From: Brachionus manjavacas
Taxonomy: Eukaryota; Rotifera; Eurotatoria; Ploima; Brachionidae
DNA length: 64,000 bases
Direction of reading: 5' to 3'
Assembly: GCA_019054805.1 (NCBI GenBank)
Contig: JAHQIY010000007.1
Coordinates: 5,399,501 to 5,463,500 of the forward strand
Below are positions 20,111-30,609 of the stretch, piece by piece. The notes under the pieces were generated by a model. The model did not search any database, was not told where the DNA came from, and saw only the letters and a list, made by a program, of their open reading frames with translations. A program made the position numbers and the translations under genes. Positions within the stretch are counted from its first letter, which is position 1, and each line of letters begins with the position of its first letter.

Positions 20111-21334
20111 TTATGAAAAAAGTTTATTAAATTTAATTAGTCTAAAATCATCAATAAATGAAAATGATTTGTACATTCTTCTATAGCCATTATATGATAA
20201 ATCTTTGAACATTAATGACGAGTGCATTCCCGTATGCTGAACTATTGATGGGCTTATAATTATCTCTTTTAATTTATTTTTTTCTCTAAAGATATCAATT
20301 AGAAGATCTTTTGCTTCGAAAAAACTACTTGAGTTGTTTGCATAGCAAATTACAGTCTCTTTTAAATACAAGGATAAGGCGTCCAGGCTGCGAAATGGAA
20401 ATAAGGCTGAAACTAGTCCAAAACCAGTCCAGTAATAGTGAAAACCATTGCCTTCTGGGGCTACACTTGTAGAAATGTAAAACCAGGTTTGAATTAAAAC
20501 ATTTAAAATAAAGCAAAAAATATCAAATTTCTTTAGAATTAATTTTTTCCTACTAATAGCCCATTTTAAAAAGACCTGAACTATAAAAAAAATGGTAAAA
20601 AAATAAAAAAATTTTAAAATTAACCCAAAACTTAAAGATTTGATCCAATTGTTATCAAAAAACTTGTATCCGCTAAAAAGCTTGCACACAAACCAACTTT
20701 TAAATCCTGATTTATCTGATTCTTGTAGATTTTTAAGCAAAATTTCAAACCAATTTTGCGCAAAAATTGCATCATCTTCACTCAATATTGAATAATTGCA
20801 TTTTAATTTTGAAAAATAATTCAACACCATACTATAGTCTAGCGCTTCTTTAACTCTAGGATTAGTGGTTTCAAAATTCGATGACATATTAACAATCTTG
20901 ATAATATCTTTAAATTCGAGTAAATTTTTATTTTCCTCAGGCTTGGCTTCCATGTTAAATGCAACTAGTCTTAATTTGTCTTGTCTTTTAAAGGAAACTC
21001 GGCTCAATATGGACATGATTGCTTGTTGCACATAATTGCTTGGTTCACTACCAATTCTGTTTTTAGAAATAATTCCGAGGCAAACGTACCTAGAATCTTT
21101 GAAATCAAACAATAAGGAATTGGAGTTTTTGCTTGCAGAAAACCAATTTTTTATCTCAGTCTTGGCTCTAGAAGCTGATTCTGCAAAATTTTTAAAATTT
21201 TGTTTATATCGTTTAAAATTTAATTCGTAATGGTAAAATTTTGATGATCGATTTAAATGACAAAAAATCAAAAGAACAATCCATGATAGCACTATTGAAA
21301 GGAATAATATGACTAAAATTTTTAGAAAATTCAT
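20111..21334 (-). CDS. PGAP4: PGAP4/TMEM246-like GPI-GalNAc transferase
   Basis: This single-exon gene of 407 codons matches the length of PGAP4 (about 400 residues), a Golgi enzyme that adds N-acetylgalactosamine to the first mannose of GPI anchors. The layout fits: an N-terminal membrane segment (residues about 4-26), a luminal GT-A part with YVCLGIISKNR, an acidic metal-binding type motif SILSEDDAIFA near residue 200, then a pair of hydrophobic segments (about 235-260 and 270-290) interrupting the domain. The second half holds FPFRSLDALSLYL and SIVQHTGMHSSL, the latter resembling the QH-G-SSL block of the family. The tandem membrane insert within a glycosyltransferase is the hallmark of PGAP4. 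Start is ATG at 21,334. It is convergent with LINE-B, whose tail lies in its 3' flank. Identification is from pattern memory, not alignment. Confidence 0.75.
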   Translation of the reverse strand: MNFLKILVILFLSIVLSWIVLLIFCHLNRSSKFYHYELNFKRYKQNFKNFAESASRAKTEIKNWFSASKNSNSLLFDFKDSRYVCLGIISKNRIGSEPSNYVQQAIMSILSRVSFKRQDKLRLVAFNMEAKPEENKNLLEFKDIIKIVNMSSNFETTNPRVKEALDYSMVLNYFSKLKCNYSILSEDDAIFAQNWFEILLKNLQESDKSGFKSWFVCKLFSGYKFFDNNWIKSLSFGLILKFFYFFTIFFIVQVFLKWAISRKKLILKKFDIFCFILNVLIQTWFYISTSVAPEGNGFHYYWTGFGLVSALFPFRSLDALSLYLKETVICYANNSSSFFEAKDLLIDIFREKNKLKEIIISPSIVQHTGMHSSLMFKDLSYNGYRRMYKSFSFIDDFRLIKFNKLFS

Positions 21335-21534
21335 ATTTTTCGATTAGTTTTTTTATATGGGTTCTAAATATTTTTATCAACAAAGAAAGTTCAAACGAGA
21401 TAACCACTATCTTGTAATTTTTATTCTTTTGGTTTAAAAACTTGATTAAATTAATTTTCAACTTTAGAGCTAATCTTAACAAAATAAGCAAAAGAAAAAT
21501 TTTATAATAAAGTATATGATTTAAAATAAAATAT

Positions 21535-21752
21535 GATTTTTTTATCGATTAAAATTATTTCAAATTTTATCTGATTTTAAACAAATCCTTTTATTATTCA
21601 TCGAATAATATGATAAACAGGAAATACACCGAGAACACTGGTGTCAAAGCCAGATAAAAATCATCTAGTAAATATCAGGCTTTTGTTAATGTAGTATTAA
21701 ATTGATTTTGATATTTTAAATCAGAATTAAATTAGATAATTTCTATTTAAAT
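21535..21752 (+). repeat. Direct repeat R1, copy 1
   Basis: About 215 bases from TTTTATCGATTAAAATTATT onward recur with few changes at 22,860-23,085. No coding potential is seen. Confidence 0.85.
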
Positions 21753-22118
21753 ACACTTATGGTTTTAATTCATTTAGAATATTTGAAAAAAGTATAAAAA
21801 ATTTTAAGTTTTAGAATTATAATAAATTATCAACATCTACTGAATAGTGAAGAAAAAATATTTATTTTTTCTCTTAAAAAAAAAATCTTCATTAGAAAAA
21901 AGCTGATAATAAAAAAAATAAAATTTTTAGATTTTTGATTCGTGAATATAAAGCCAATTAAAGATTTATAATATTTGTCTAATTTTTATTTAAAAGAATT
22001 TTAAAAGGTGATTTTCAGCATTTCTTTTCATTCATCAAAGATTGATTTTCAATTAAATTTGATGCGAAGTTTCTTTTATTTAAAGGAAAATAATGAAGAA
22101 AAAAAATGAAAAAAAATA

Positions 22119-22245
22119 AAATATATAAATGACTGTTAAATTAATAAATGGGTCTGAATGTAATTAATAAAATAAATGAAAAACTCATTTAATCAAAAAA
22201 TATTTTAATTTACAAACAAAATGATTTGATCTGTTTCTACCATAT
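22119..22245 (+). repeat. Direct repeat R2, copy 1
   Basis: About 127 bases starting AAAATATATAAATGACT recur at 23,754-23,881. The rest of 21,750-22,860 is AT-rich with no gene seen. Confidence 0.8.
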
Positions 22246-22859
22246 AATAAATAAATTTCAACTAGTTGAAATTAATCGAAAATCGACGATTTTAATTAAA
22301 AATTATTTTAAATCATTAAAACCATCGAAACTATTTGAAAGAGTCGAGTATACCTTTTGAAGCAAAATTTTTCATTTAAATTTTTTTTCCATTTCATTAG
22401 TTTTAATGGAAGAATTTTTCGTTTTATTTAAAATAATGCATCATCATATAGAAATAAATTAAAAAAGTTTCTTAAAAAAACAACATCTTACCATAAGTAT
22501 CAAAACTTTACAAAGAGTCAGCAAAATAAAGTCTAATCAGTAAAAATGAATCGAAAATTAAATAAAAGGCTTTAAATTTAATTTTTATTGAAAAATTTTA
22601 GAAATAAATCTTAGATAATTTTTTCTTTTATATTCCTAAAAATAAAAATTAACTATTACATCTTCTAAATTTGAATTTTTTAAAATTCCCAAGAAAATTT
22701 TTTAAAAAATAGAAAAAGAATTGGGAAAAATTTTAGAGTTTTTTTTTAAACCATATTTGTTTAAAAGTCAGGATATACAATTATTCTTTTTTTTTTTAAA
22801 GATCGGACTTAGATTTTAATTTTACTAATTTTGACTTTTACCAGACGGGTACCACCAAC

Positions 22860-23085
22860 ATTTTATCGATTAAAATTATTTCAAATTTTATCTGATTTTA
22901 AACAAATCCTTTTATTATTCATCGAATAATATGATAAACAGGAAATACACCGAGAACACTGGTGTCAAAGCCAGATAAAAATCATCTAGTAAATATCAGG
23001 CTTTTGTTAATGTAGTATTAAATTGATTTTGATATTTTAAATCAGAATTAAATTAGATAATTTTTATTTAATTACACTTATTTTG
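22860..23085 (+). repeat. Direct repeat R1, copy 2
   Basis: This copy repeats 21,535-21,752 and ends exactly where the minus-strand mariner relic begins, so the duplication break and the relic's edge coincide. Confidence 0.85.
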
Positions 23086-23545
23086 TACTTGCTGGTATTT
23101 CAGCAATGTAACTTACGTACAATATATCATTTCCATTGATTTTACCATGACTGAGAATGAGATAGAATTCATCGTCTAAAATCTAGGAAATGTAAGGATT
23201 TTTAAATACAAATTTCAACATTTAACTCTAGATAGTTTTTTTTTCGTTTCGGTTCGGTCAGAGATTTTCATCTTTTTTCTAGGTGTTTTTTGAAATTTCT
23301 TCAACAATTTTGAGACCATTTGCTGGCTAATATCAAACTTTTTGAGTGCTTGACATTGACTGATATTGTCTTTGTGATCAAAAGCCTTTTATGGCTTATT
23401 GAGTTGTACTTTAGTCATTTTTTTCGATGTTTGACCAGATCCTTGTTTCCTTTCTGGTGAAAAATATTCACTACGTTTTATAATTCGGTAAAGAGTACTC
23501 CTTGGAATTTTTTCTGCCATAAATTGCCTCAAAATTAATATATTT
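23085..23545 (-). pseudogene. Tc1/mariner-type transposase, N-terminal relic
   Basis: Read on the minus strand, the relic encodes a helix-turn-helix pair: MAEKIPRSTLYRIIKRSEYF, the linker RKQGSGQTSKKMTK, then FDHKDNISQCQALKKFDISQ and KMKISDRTE. After a broken stretch comes ILDDEFYLILSHGKINGND, which resembles the first catalytic Asp block (x-DDExYF-x-LS) of a mariner-like family. The frame carries several stops and shifts. The rest of the catalytic domain is missing because the relic ends at repeat R1. The relic is fused to the P-loop pseudogene at about 23,555. Confidence 0.7.
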
Positions 23546-23563
23546 CCATATATCATTTATTTT

Positions 23564-24570
23564 GTCGTCTGACACATTTGTAAACTTTCCATTTGAATTT
23601 AGTTTGGTATGCATCAAAGATCCCCATTAGACTCTATCAAATCTGCAAATATTTTCAATTTTAACTGTTTAGCTCTTATTTTGAATTGAATCATAGTCAG
23701 CAAATAAATCCCAGTTTGGCAAAAGTAAGTTCGGCTCAAACAAGATTGACTGTAAAATATATAAATGACTCTAAAATTAATAAATGGGTCTGAATGAAAT
23801 TAAAAAAATAAATGAAAAACTCATTTAATCAAAAAATATTTTAATTTACAAACAAAATGATTTGATCTGTTTCTACCATATAGCTACTTTTGGCAAGTAG
23901 CTATTCTTGCAGATGGATCAGCAAATTTTAGTGGATGGTATTCGCTTTGTAAAGGTTTAGGGTTAGGGTTATCCAGAAAAAGAAAAAAACATTTCCTTCA
24001 AGTTGCGACAAGACAAGACTTAAGCGAAAATAGCTACATTCTTCTGCTGAATTTGAGTCTAAAAGTGATGATCTTTCATCAAATATAAAAACAACTGGCT
24101 CAGAAGCCAGATACAATGAAAGAAAAGAGTTTTTGGTTGTTGATTTTAGTTTGTTTTCTGCCAAGAATGTCAAGATTTCTTTGTTCATGTGCGAATATTT
24201 TTCGAAAAATTCTCTCCATCCGATTTTTTCACTTGAAATCATATCATTAAACAAATTAAAATAACAATTATATTTTGTAATCAATGTTTCTTCATTTTGA
24301 TTTGTTTGAAGAAGATTTGCCAAGGTACTTCGAGGCGGAAAGCCTGTGGTGGATTTTTTTTTTCTTAGGCAGCAATATACCACAAAAAAATGTTCGTCAC
24401 CTAAGGCTTCACAAGCTCTTGATTTTCCAAAGCCCCTAGACTGGCACAAAGTAGTAAATGAGCCAATACAAAATTATTAAAAAATATCCTTGTCTTCTGG
24501 TGTTTTCATTGAAATTGTAATTTGACCGTTTTGGGTCTCCAAAAAAGCTGATTTTCTAGTAACTGATAAA
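23564..24570 (-). pseudogene. Decayed P-loop gene resembling Crinkler-type families, copy 2
   Basis: The longest open part (23,928-24,449) has the same P-loop SRGFGKSRACEAL and GFPPRSTL blocks as copy 1. It also keeps about 33 residues that copy 1 lost, between REFFEK and EPVVFIFDE, including SHMNKEILTFLAEN. This copy is therefore the better guide to the ancestral N-terminal domain. The 3' half is absent: the gene is cut at about 23,555 by the mariner relic and interrupted by R2. The same upstream stops are present as in copy 1. Function is as inferred for copy 1. Confidence 0.55.
23754..23881 (+). repeat. Direct repeat R2, copy 2, inserted in the P-loop pseudogene
   Basis: This copy interrupts arm 2 of the inverted duplication: the flanking words AGATTGA and GCTACTTTTGGC are almost adjacent in arm 1 (near 14,050-14,080). 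R2 therefore moved or was copied into this place after the duplication. Confidence 0.75.
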
Positions 24571-24665
24571 ATTTTTTTTTAATTGAAAACTCTTGATGTC
24601 ACATTTTCTTAAAATTTACAATTTAAAAAAAAATTTCATTTTAATTTTTATCAAAATCTAAGTTA

Positions 24666-26252
24666 GTAGTAGTAGTAGTAATTATAATTGCTACGCTTTC
24701 GCGTTAAGTCCGGTTATATCCAGACCATAAGCAATAATTTAGTCTTTCAAAAGTATGTCTAAATTAGTTTTAAAAATGTTTGTTGATTTTGATTCTATAA
24801 CTTTGTTTCCAAGCTGATTCCAATCATTGACTATTCTGTTGGTGAAAAAGTTGAATCTTGGTGCACAGTTTTTGACAATTTCTCTTCTTAATCTGTAGTT
24901 GTTGCCTCTTGTTTTATTTACACCAAAAACCTTGTCTGGTTGTTTATACCAGTTGACTTGATCGTAATTATTGAGCAACTTAAACATTTGTATTAAATCA
25001 CCTCTCTTTCTTCTTGTTTTAAGTGTTGTAAGTTTTAGCCTTCTTAGTCGTTCTGGATACTCTAGATTCGATAAACCTGAGATAGAACGCGTTGCTCTTC
25101 TCTGAACCTTTTCAAGCGCATCAATGTCCTTCTTTAGGTATGGGTTCCATGCCGAAACAGCAAACTCTAAATGAGGCCGAACCAGACTCTTATACATCTT
25201 ACAAATAACGTTCTCACTGCGATTACTCAAGCCATTTAAGACTAACCCCAAGATTCTATTCGCTCTTGAAGCCGACGTGCTGACCTGCTTACCCCATTTC
25301 ATATCACTTGTCACCATTACGCCCAAATCCCTTTGCTCGGTTGCAACTGCTAACTTCTGAACACCTTTGCTGCTTGAAATAAAAAATTCGTTTTTCGGAT
25401 TGTTTTTGCCAATATGCATTATCTCACACTTTTCGATATTAAGGCCCATTGACCACTCCCTACACCATTTCACTAGCTCGTCAATATCCGCTTGAAGCTG
25501 CTGTTTCATCAAGTTTTCATTGGTTTTATTGAAGACGCAATAGATCTTACAATCGTCCGCGTAAAGTGAGCATATGCTCTTGAATCTATCGGGAAGGTCA
25601 TTAATAAAAATCACAAAAAGTAATGGACCGAGGACTGAACCCTGTGGAACTCCACTCGTAACTTCTAGCCACTCAGATGTTGAATGACCAAGAACAACAC
25701 GCTGCTTCCTACCAATCAAAAAGGATTCAATCCACCTGTGTAAATTACCACTGATACCATAATGTTTCAACTTGTGGAGGAGTTTATGATGATTTACTCG
25801 ATCAAACGCCTTCGAAAAGTCAGTATACACAATGTCGATGTTATTGCCCTTAGAAAGCTCCGTTGTTATCAAGTCAAAACTCTCCAAGAGATTTGTGGTA
25901 CAAGATCTCTTAGGCATAAAACCGTGTTGAAACATACTGATCAATCTATTATGAGTCAAATGATCAATTATGACTTTCCGAATGATTCTTTCCGTGATCC
26001 GACAAACTATTGAGGTTATGGACACGGGTCTGTAGTTGTTAACATTGCATCTATCACCTTTCTTAAAAATAGGAGTCACATACGCTCTTTTCCAAACCTC
26101 TGGGACCTGTCCTGTTGTCAACGAACTCTTCATTAATAGTGATAAAGGAACACATATAGCATCCGCAGTCATCTTCAAGAAGTAAGGATTAACACCATCG
26201 AAACCTGTGCTTTTGGATACATTTAAGCCTTTCAAGTGTCTCAAAACAATCA
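24666..26252 (-). mobile_element. LINE-E: 5'-truncated CR1-like LINE with 7-bp target duplication
   Basis: The element lies on the minus strand, from a 5' truncation inside RT (26,252) to a 3' end with hairpin ACGC-GAAA-GCGT (24,693-24,704) and a (TAC)n tail (24,666-24,680). TAAGTTA flanks it at 24,659-24,665 and 26,253-26,259. The other arm of the inverted duplication has the uninterrupted site with a single TAACTTA (13,362-13,368), a direct empty-site control. Confidence 0.9.
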
Positions 26253-26253
26253 T
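24739..26253 (-). CDS. LINE-E reverse transcriptase (5'-truncated)
   Basis: About 504 codons are open and well preserved. They carry LKGLNVSKSTGFDGVNPYFL, YVTPIFKKGDRCNVNNYRPV, MPKRSCTTNLLESFDLI, IVYTDFSKAFDRVNHH (catalytic Asp), TSGVPQGSVLGPLLFVIFIN, SLYADDCKIY (catalytic pair), the CR1-type C-terminal tract KVQRRATRSISGLSN and NFFTNRIVNDWNQLG. The start is not a true methionine: the frame simply opens at the truncation point, so the protein would lack endonuclease and could not move itself. Confidence 0.88.
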   Translation of the reverse strand: MIVLRHLKGLNVSKSTGFDGVNPYFLKMTADAICVPLSLLMKSSLTTGQVPEVWKRAYVTPIFKKGDRCNVNNYRPVSITSIVCRITERIIRKVIIDHLTHNRLISMFQHGFMPKRSCTTNLLESFDLITTELSKGNNIDIVYTDFSKAFDRVNHHKLLHKLKHYGISGNLHRWIESFLIGRKQRVVLGHSTSEWLEVTSGVPQGSVLGPLLFVIFINDLPDRFKSICSLYADDCKIYCVFNKTNENLMKQQLQADIDELVKWCREWSMGLNIEKCEIMHIGKNNPKNEFFISSSKGVQKLAVATEQRDLGVMVTSDMKWGKQVSTSASRANRILGLVLNGLSNRSENVICKMYKSLVRPHLEFAVSAWNPYLKKDIDALEKVQRRATRSISGLSNLEYPERLRRLKLTTLKTRRKRGDLIQMFKLLNNYDQVNWYKQPDKVFGVNKTRGNNYRLRREIVKNCAPRFNFFTNRIVNDWNQLGNKVIESKSTNIFKTNLDILLKD

Positions 26254-26669
26254 AAGTTAATCAAACTTATTTCTTAATGCCATTATCCTGTTACCTTCTT
26301 CGTCATTAAAAAATTACAGAACACAGTTTATCTTTGAGATATCATTTTCATTTTCAAAAGAATCGAAATTGAAATTGAAAGATCAAAACAAAACTCACTC
26401 ATTTCCATGTCTAATTAATATTTTAATTTAATCTAAATAACATAAAGTATTTCTTAAAATTGAAACTGGAAATTCGATTAATTAGATTTGAATTTCCCTA
26501 AATAGCTTTATATCAGAAAAATGAGTGAATTAAATGAAAAATTCACTATTTTTTTAATTAAAGCAAATAAGATTGATAAAATATTCGATTAAAAGTTAAA
26601 ATATATTTAAGATTTAAAATTTAACTAAATTTTAAATTCATAAAATCATTTTTATATAAAAGATTGTGA

Positions 26670-27227
26670 TGCTTTTTAGAAAAATTATGCATTGCCAAAA
26701 TTACATTTTGTTAATTTAAAAGAAAAATATTTTAAAAATTTTATATAGATAATTAAAAATTAAAGGAATCTTTAAGCATTCAAATATAATATTTTGTTGC
26801 TCATTAAACTTTCAAAATTTGCCAAATTTTTAAAAATTGAGAAAAAATTTTTGTATTTAAAATTTGTTTAAAGATAGCAGAACACTAGCGAAATGATATC
26901 TCTAAAAGTTAAGTTGTGATTTTACTTAATAACAATTTTTTTAAAGTCATTAAATGTCATGAGCAAAACACTTGAAATCATTTAATGTTTCGCTAAGTAG
27001 GAACAATTGGTTGCTAAAAATTGTTTGTAAAAATTTCAAAATTATTCAGGTTTTTTTTACAAATTTTATATTTGTATTATTAATTATATTATTAAATTTT
27101 ATTTTTAATCTAGATTAATACTTCTGTTCCTTTTCAAGATTTTGGTAAGATATATTAAAGATTGTAAAAAATAGGTTAAATTAAAGTTTAATTTAATTTA
27201 TAAATTCGAATGAAAAATCTAGTCTCA
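26670..27227. other. AT-rich stretch, nothing recognised
   Basis: No gene, repeat or structured element was recognised here. Confidence 0.5.
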
Positions 27228-27340
27228 TAGTAGTGGTAGTAGTAGTAGTAAATATAGCTGCGATACAAAGGTATCTGTGTGGATGTAGGTTTTGAGGCTA
27301 CCGATCTCCTCAGGTCACCAGATTTCATGTCCAAATTTAA
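27228..27340 (-). mobile_element. LINE 3'-end fragment: hairpin and (TAC)n tail
   Basis: On the minus strand GATAC-CTTT-GTATC (27,262-27,275) forms a hairpin followed by GCAGCTATATTTACTAC and a (TAC)n tail (27,228-27,250). The arrangement matches LINE-E, but the stem sequence differs. No coding part is left, so this is a very short 5'-truncated insertion. Confidence 0.55.
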
Positions 27341-27344
27341 ATTC

Positions 27345-28100
27345 AGTTTAAAATTAAAGCACAAATATTTGTTTCTTCATAAAAAAAACTAAAAATACAT
27401 TAATTTTTAAAAAAATGACCAACCTGTCAAAAAATTGATCGGCTAATTCTTTAATTTTTATAACAATTTGAGTTTGTTTACAAAAAGCTTTATATTGAAT
27501 TCAAAGATTCAAATTTGATAGAAAAATACAGTGTTTACAATTTTTAAAATTTTTCAAAACAAATTATTTCTTGAATTTTATTTTATTTAACAAAGTAAGA
27601 AAAGGTTTCAAAAGAATCCCTTATTTTTATGGATTTATTTCTAAAAATTGTCAAAGTCAAATTCTAGATATTTTTTTCTATAACTCATTTAAAATGTTAC
27701 TCCAAGGAATTCTGAATCTAAAAAAAATTTTATTCCGATTCTTCTATTATGACTTGGTATTTTTAAGCTTTTTAAGAAAAATAAAATGTTTACAGCTTTA
27801 AAAATTTAGTATCAAAGACAACATATGATATTGGATTTTTTTTTTTAAATCAAATTAATTTGGAGGAGAAAATAATGTTTTATTTTTAATTTTTTTTATT
27901 TCTATAGTTGATTCCATGAAAACTATTAGCAAAATATATTTAAAGCTGCTTGTGTTGTTTTCTACCTTAAAACAAATGTATTAGTTTACCATTAAGGAGA
28001 ATTGGATAATTCTGTAGTTCATTGTTGTGCAGTTTATTTAATACTGAATTGAAATTATGTTTAAAAAAATTAGCTTTTCCATTCAATTGAATTGAGCTAA
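27345..28100. other. AT-rich upstream region of the protease gene
   Basis: Only low-complexity frames are present. The region presumably contains the promoter of the protease gene at 28,108, but no clear element is visible. Confidence 0.4.
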
Positions 28101-28107
28101 CAAGCTA

Positions 28108-30609
28108 ATGGATTTTGATAATTGTGATTACCGATCAAATCCATCGCGATCTAAAGCAACACTCAATATTCAACAGCCAAAAAAAAATAAGCGAATAAGA
28201 CCCAAGATTTACGATCCTGATGATTCTACCATATCAATCAATTATTTAAAAGTTCGACCAAATGAAATTCGTGATGTCACCCAATTTAATTCATCTCATC
28301 ACGAGGCTTCATTTGACAACATTTCCCATTCCAATATCTATACTATCACCCAAAGTTTATCTCCTGCAAAACAGAAGCCTTTGCCCGTTTCCAAATCTAA
28401 CATATCTTACAGAGGCTGTATTATTGCATTTATTCTGAGCTTAATTTCAATTGCTGCAATAGTTTTGGCCGTATCCTTACCAAGTAATTAATTTAAATTT
28501 CAGAAAATATCGTCTTCATTTATAATTACTCGTATTATAGATATAAATTGTCTTTAAGTCACAGGTTTTTAAATGAATCAAATTTCCTTTGATTTTTAAA
28601 ACAAGTTTTAAATTCTTAAATTCTTTTCATTCTTTGACCGAAAAACTTTTTCAAAAATAATGTTGAAATCTATCAAGACTTACTTAACTTTTGGTCAAAC
28701 TCTTTCAACTGATCAAAAATTATTTTTAGGTTTATTAATATCATGATAGTCCGAACAAAATTTGCTGCTTACATGTAACAACTCAAAATAAATTACATTA
28801 AAAAAAGAATTACAAAAATTTAAATTTTTATAAACTTTTTTAAAATAAAACAAAATTGTACATTCTTTTTTCCTAAACAAATTATCATTGAAATCTCAAG
28901 CTTATATAGAATTCACAGTGTAAGTTGAGATAAAAAAAGTAAAAATAATAAATTAATGAAAAAAAAGTTGCCATTTTAAAATGTAGCTTTTTCTTAATTT
29001 GGCAACCATTTTAAAAATCACGGTACAAATCTTTCGAGGCTCTGAACAAAGATAAATCCACCAAAGAAGAAATGTATAAGATTTTACAAGTAGTCAAAAA
29101 AAGATGCAGTCGCTCTTCTGCTATCCGAAAATAAGAATTAAAAGTACTTCGAATCTACCTTTACCACAAATTTATTTTGGAAAAAGTCACAGGTAAATTT
29201 ACTCGCAATCACTTTCTGCTATTTTTTAAAATTTTTTCTTTTACTATTTAATTTATTAATTAGTATAATTTTTTGCCTAAACAATTAATTGGTATTAATT
29301 TTATTTTTAAAAATAAAAATCTGAATTAGAATTTTTCGCATGAATTGAATAAAAAAGACAAGAATCTTTTATTTACCAAAACTGTTTTTTCCTAGCGAAT
29401 TGTTTGGTCCTTCTTGTTTTAAAAACTTAAAATTTTCATTCACTAATTTCTTTTATAGTAAGTTTAATCAAAAGAGCTGATCCGATTGTGGAAAATGAAG
29501 ATACAACAACAGTATTCTACAAAAGTAATATTAGTAGTGCTTTTAGTAGCAGAAAATATTCCAATAATACTACAACTATTTCAACAAAAAGAATCTACAA
29601 TTGTTCGAATGGATTTGTCAAATCTTCATGTGAAGAATGTGGAGTCTCATTCAAGATACCTAATGTTAAAATTGTAGGTGGCATAACAGCAGTAGAGCAT
29701 AGTTGGCCTTCAATGGCGTTTGTATTATTCAACTATACATTTTCGGTGGGGGCTTCGGTGATTACACGGAAGAAATTTTGTGGAGGAACTTTGATCAATC
29801 GGTATACAATTTTGACTGCTGCCCACTGTTTTGTTACTCAAGTTTCCTACCCTATTTTCAATGACTTTATAGTGAAGGATGTAAGGGTGAACCAATTTCA
29901 CCCGACGTACCAGTCAATGTACACTGTTTTTCTAGGTATGCACAATTTAAGTGGTATTTATGACAGAAATCAGGTGCATGGACAAAAATATTTCATTAAA
30001 GATTTTATAAAAGTGAGTAAAAATTTTTATTTAAAAAAAAATCACAATTTTAACCACAAGCATCCAAATTACGACCCAGACACCAATCTAAACGACATAG
30101 CAATAATCAAACTAGAGAAGGAAGTGACATTGGGAGAAAAAATTCAACTAGGTTGTCTTTCGACTTCTAGTTCAAAAATTTATCCAAATTTTTCAAATGT
30201 TGATGCATACGCAGTTGGCTGGGGAACTACAGTTTACCAGGGGATTGAGTCTTTTTTTCTAAGAAACATAAAATTGACATTATATGAAGGCTTAATGTGC
30301 AATGATGTTTTTAAAGATATTGAAAAAAACTGGATGTTACAGATGTGTGCAGGTGAAATTTCGGGTGGAAAAGACACGTGTCAAGGAGATTCAGGTGGAC
30401 CATTGTTTATCAAAGAAGAGTATAATGGAGCTTTAAAATATGTTCTTGTTGGAATAACGTCCTATGGTGAAGAGTGTGCTTTACCTGGTCTGCCAGGGTA
30501 ATCAAAAGTTTACCTTGATTTTTTTATTTTATTTATCAATTTTTATTCTAGAATTTATACTCGAGTTAATGCGTTCAAAGATTGGATTTCTTCAATCGTA
30601 AATAAGTAA
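28108..30609 (+). CDS. Type II transmembrane trypsin-like serine protease, three exons
   Basis: Exons are 28,108-28,484, 29,459-30,497 and 30,552-30,609. GT/AG ends and phases agree (phase 1, then phase 2). The N-terminus is a cytoplasmic region of about 105 residues, Ser/Asn-rich and basic, then one membrane segment (CIIAFILSLISIAAIVLAVS) and a short stem with N-glycosylation sites. The catalytic domain starts at KIVGGITAV, the cleavage site for zymogen activation. The triad is complete: LTAAHC (His), DTNLNDIAII (Asp) and CQGDSGGPLF (Ser). Six residues before the Ser is an Asp (GKDTCQGDS), which predicts trypsin-like cutting after Arg or Lys. The last exon gives IYTRVNAFKDWISSIVNK. It would act at the cell surface. 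There are no LDL, SEA or scavenger domains, so it is a minimal member of the family. Confidence 0.85.
29025..29150 (+). pseudogene. Short coding-like fragment in intron 1 of the protease gene
   Basis: One plus-strand frame reads EALNKDKSTKEEMYKILQ and goes on to KKRCSRSSAIRK before a stop. Its composition is unlike the surrounding intron. It may be a relic of an unknown gene or transposon, or an unused exon. It has no methionine and no recognised family. Confidence 0.25.
29459..30497 (+). CDS. Protease exon 2: stem and most of the catalytic domain
   Basis: This is the main coding block of the serine protease. It begins after ..TTTTATAG with ISLIKRADP and holds the activation site and all three catalytic residues. 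It ends at a GTAATC donor inside the LPG loop that precedes the last strand. Reading through the donor hits a stop at once, which supports the splice to 30,552. Confidence 0.85.

Larger units (their letters stand above)
23555..26668 (-). repeat. Inverted duplication, arm 2 (with insertions)
   Basis: The reverse complement of this stretch follows 12,947-14,276. Extra material relative to arm 1 is repeat R2 (23,754-23,881) and LINE-E (24,666-26,252). Confidence 0.8.

Noticed and set aside
27571-27801. Open frame of 76 codons as a gene
   Set aside because: It is Phe/Lys/Leu-rich low-complexity sequence, as expected by chance in AT-rich DNA, with no family, splice or context support.
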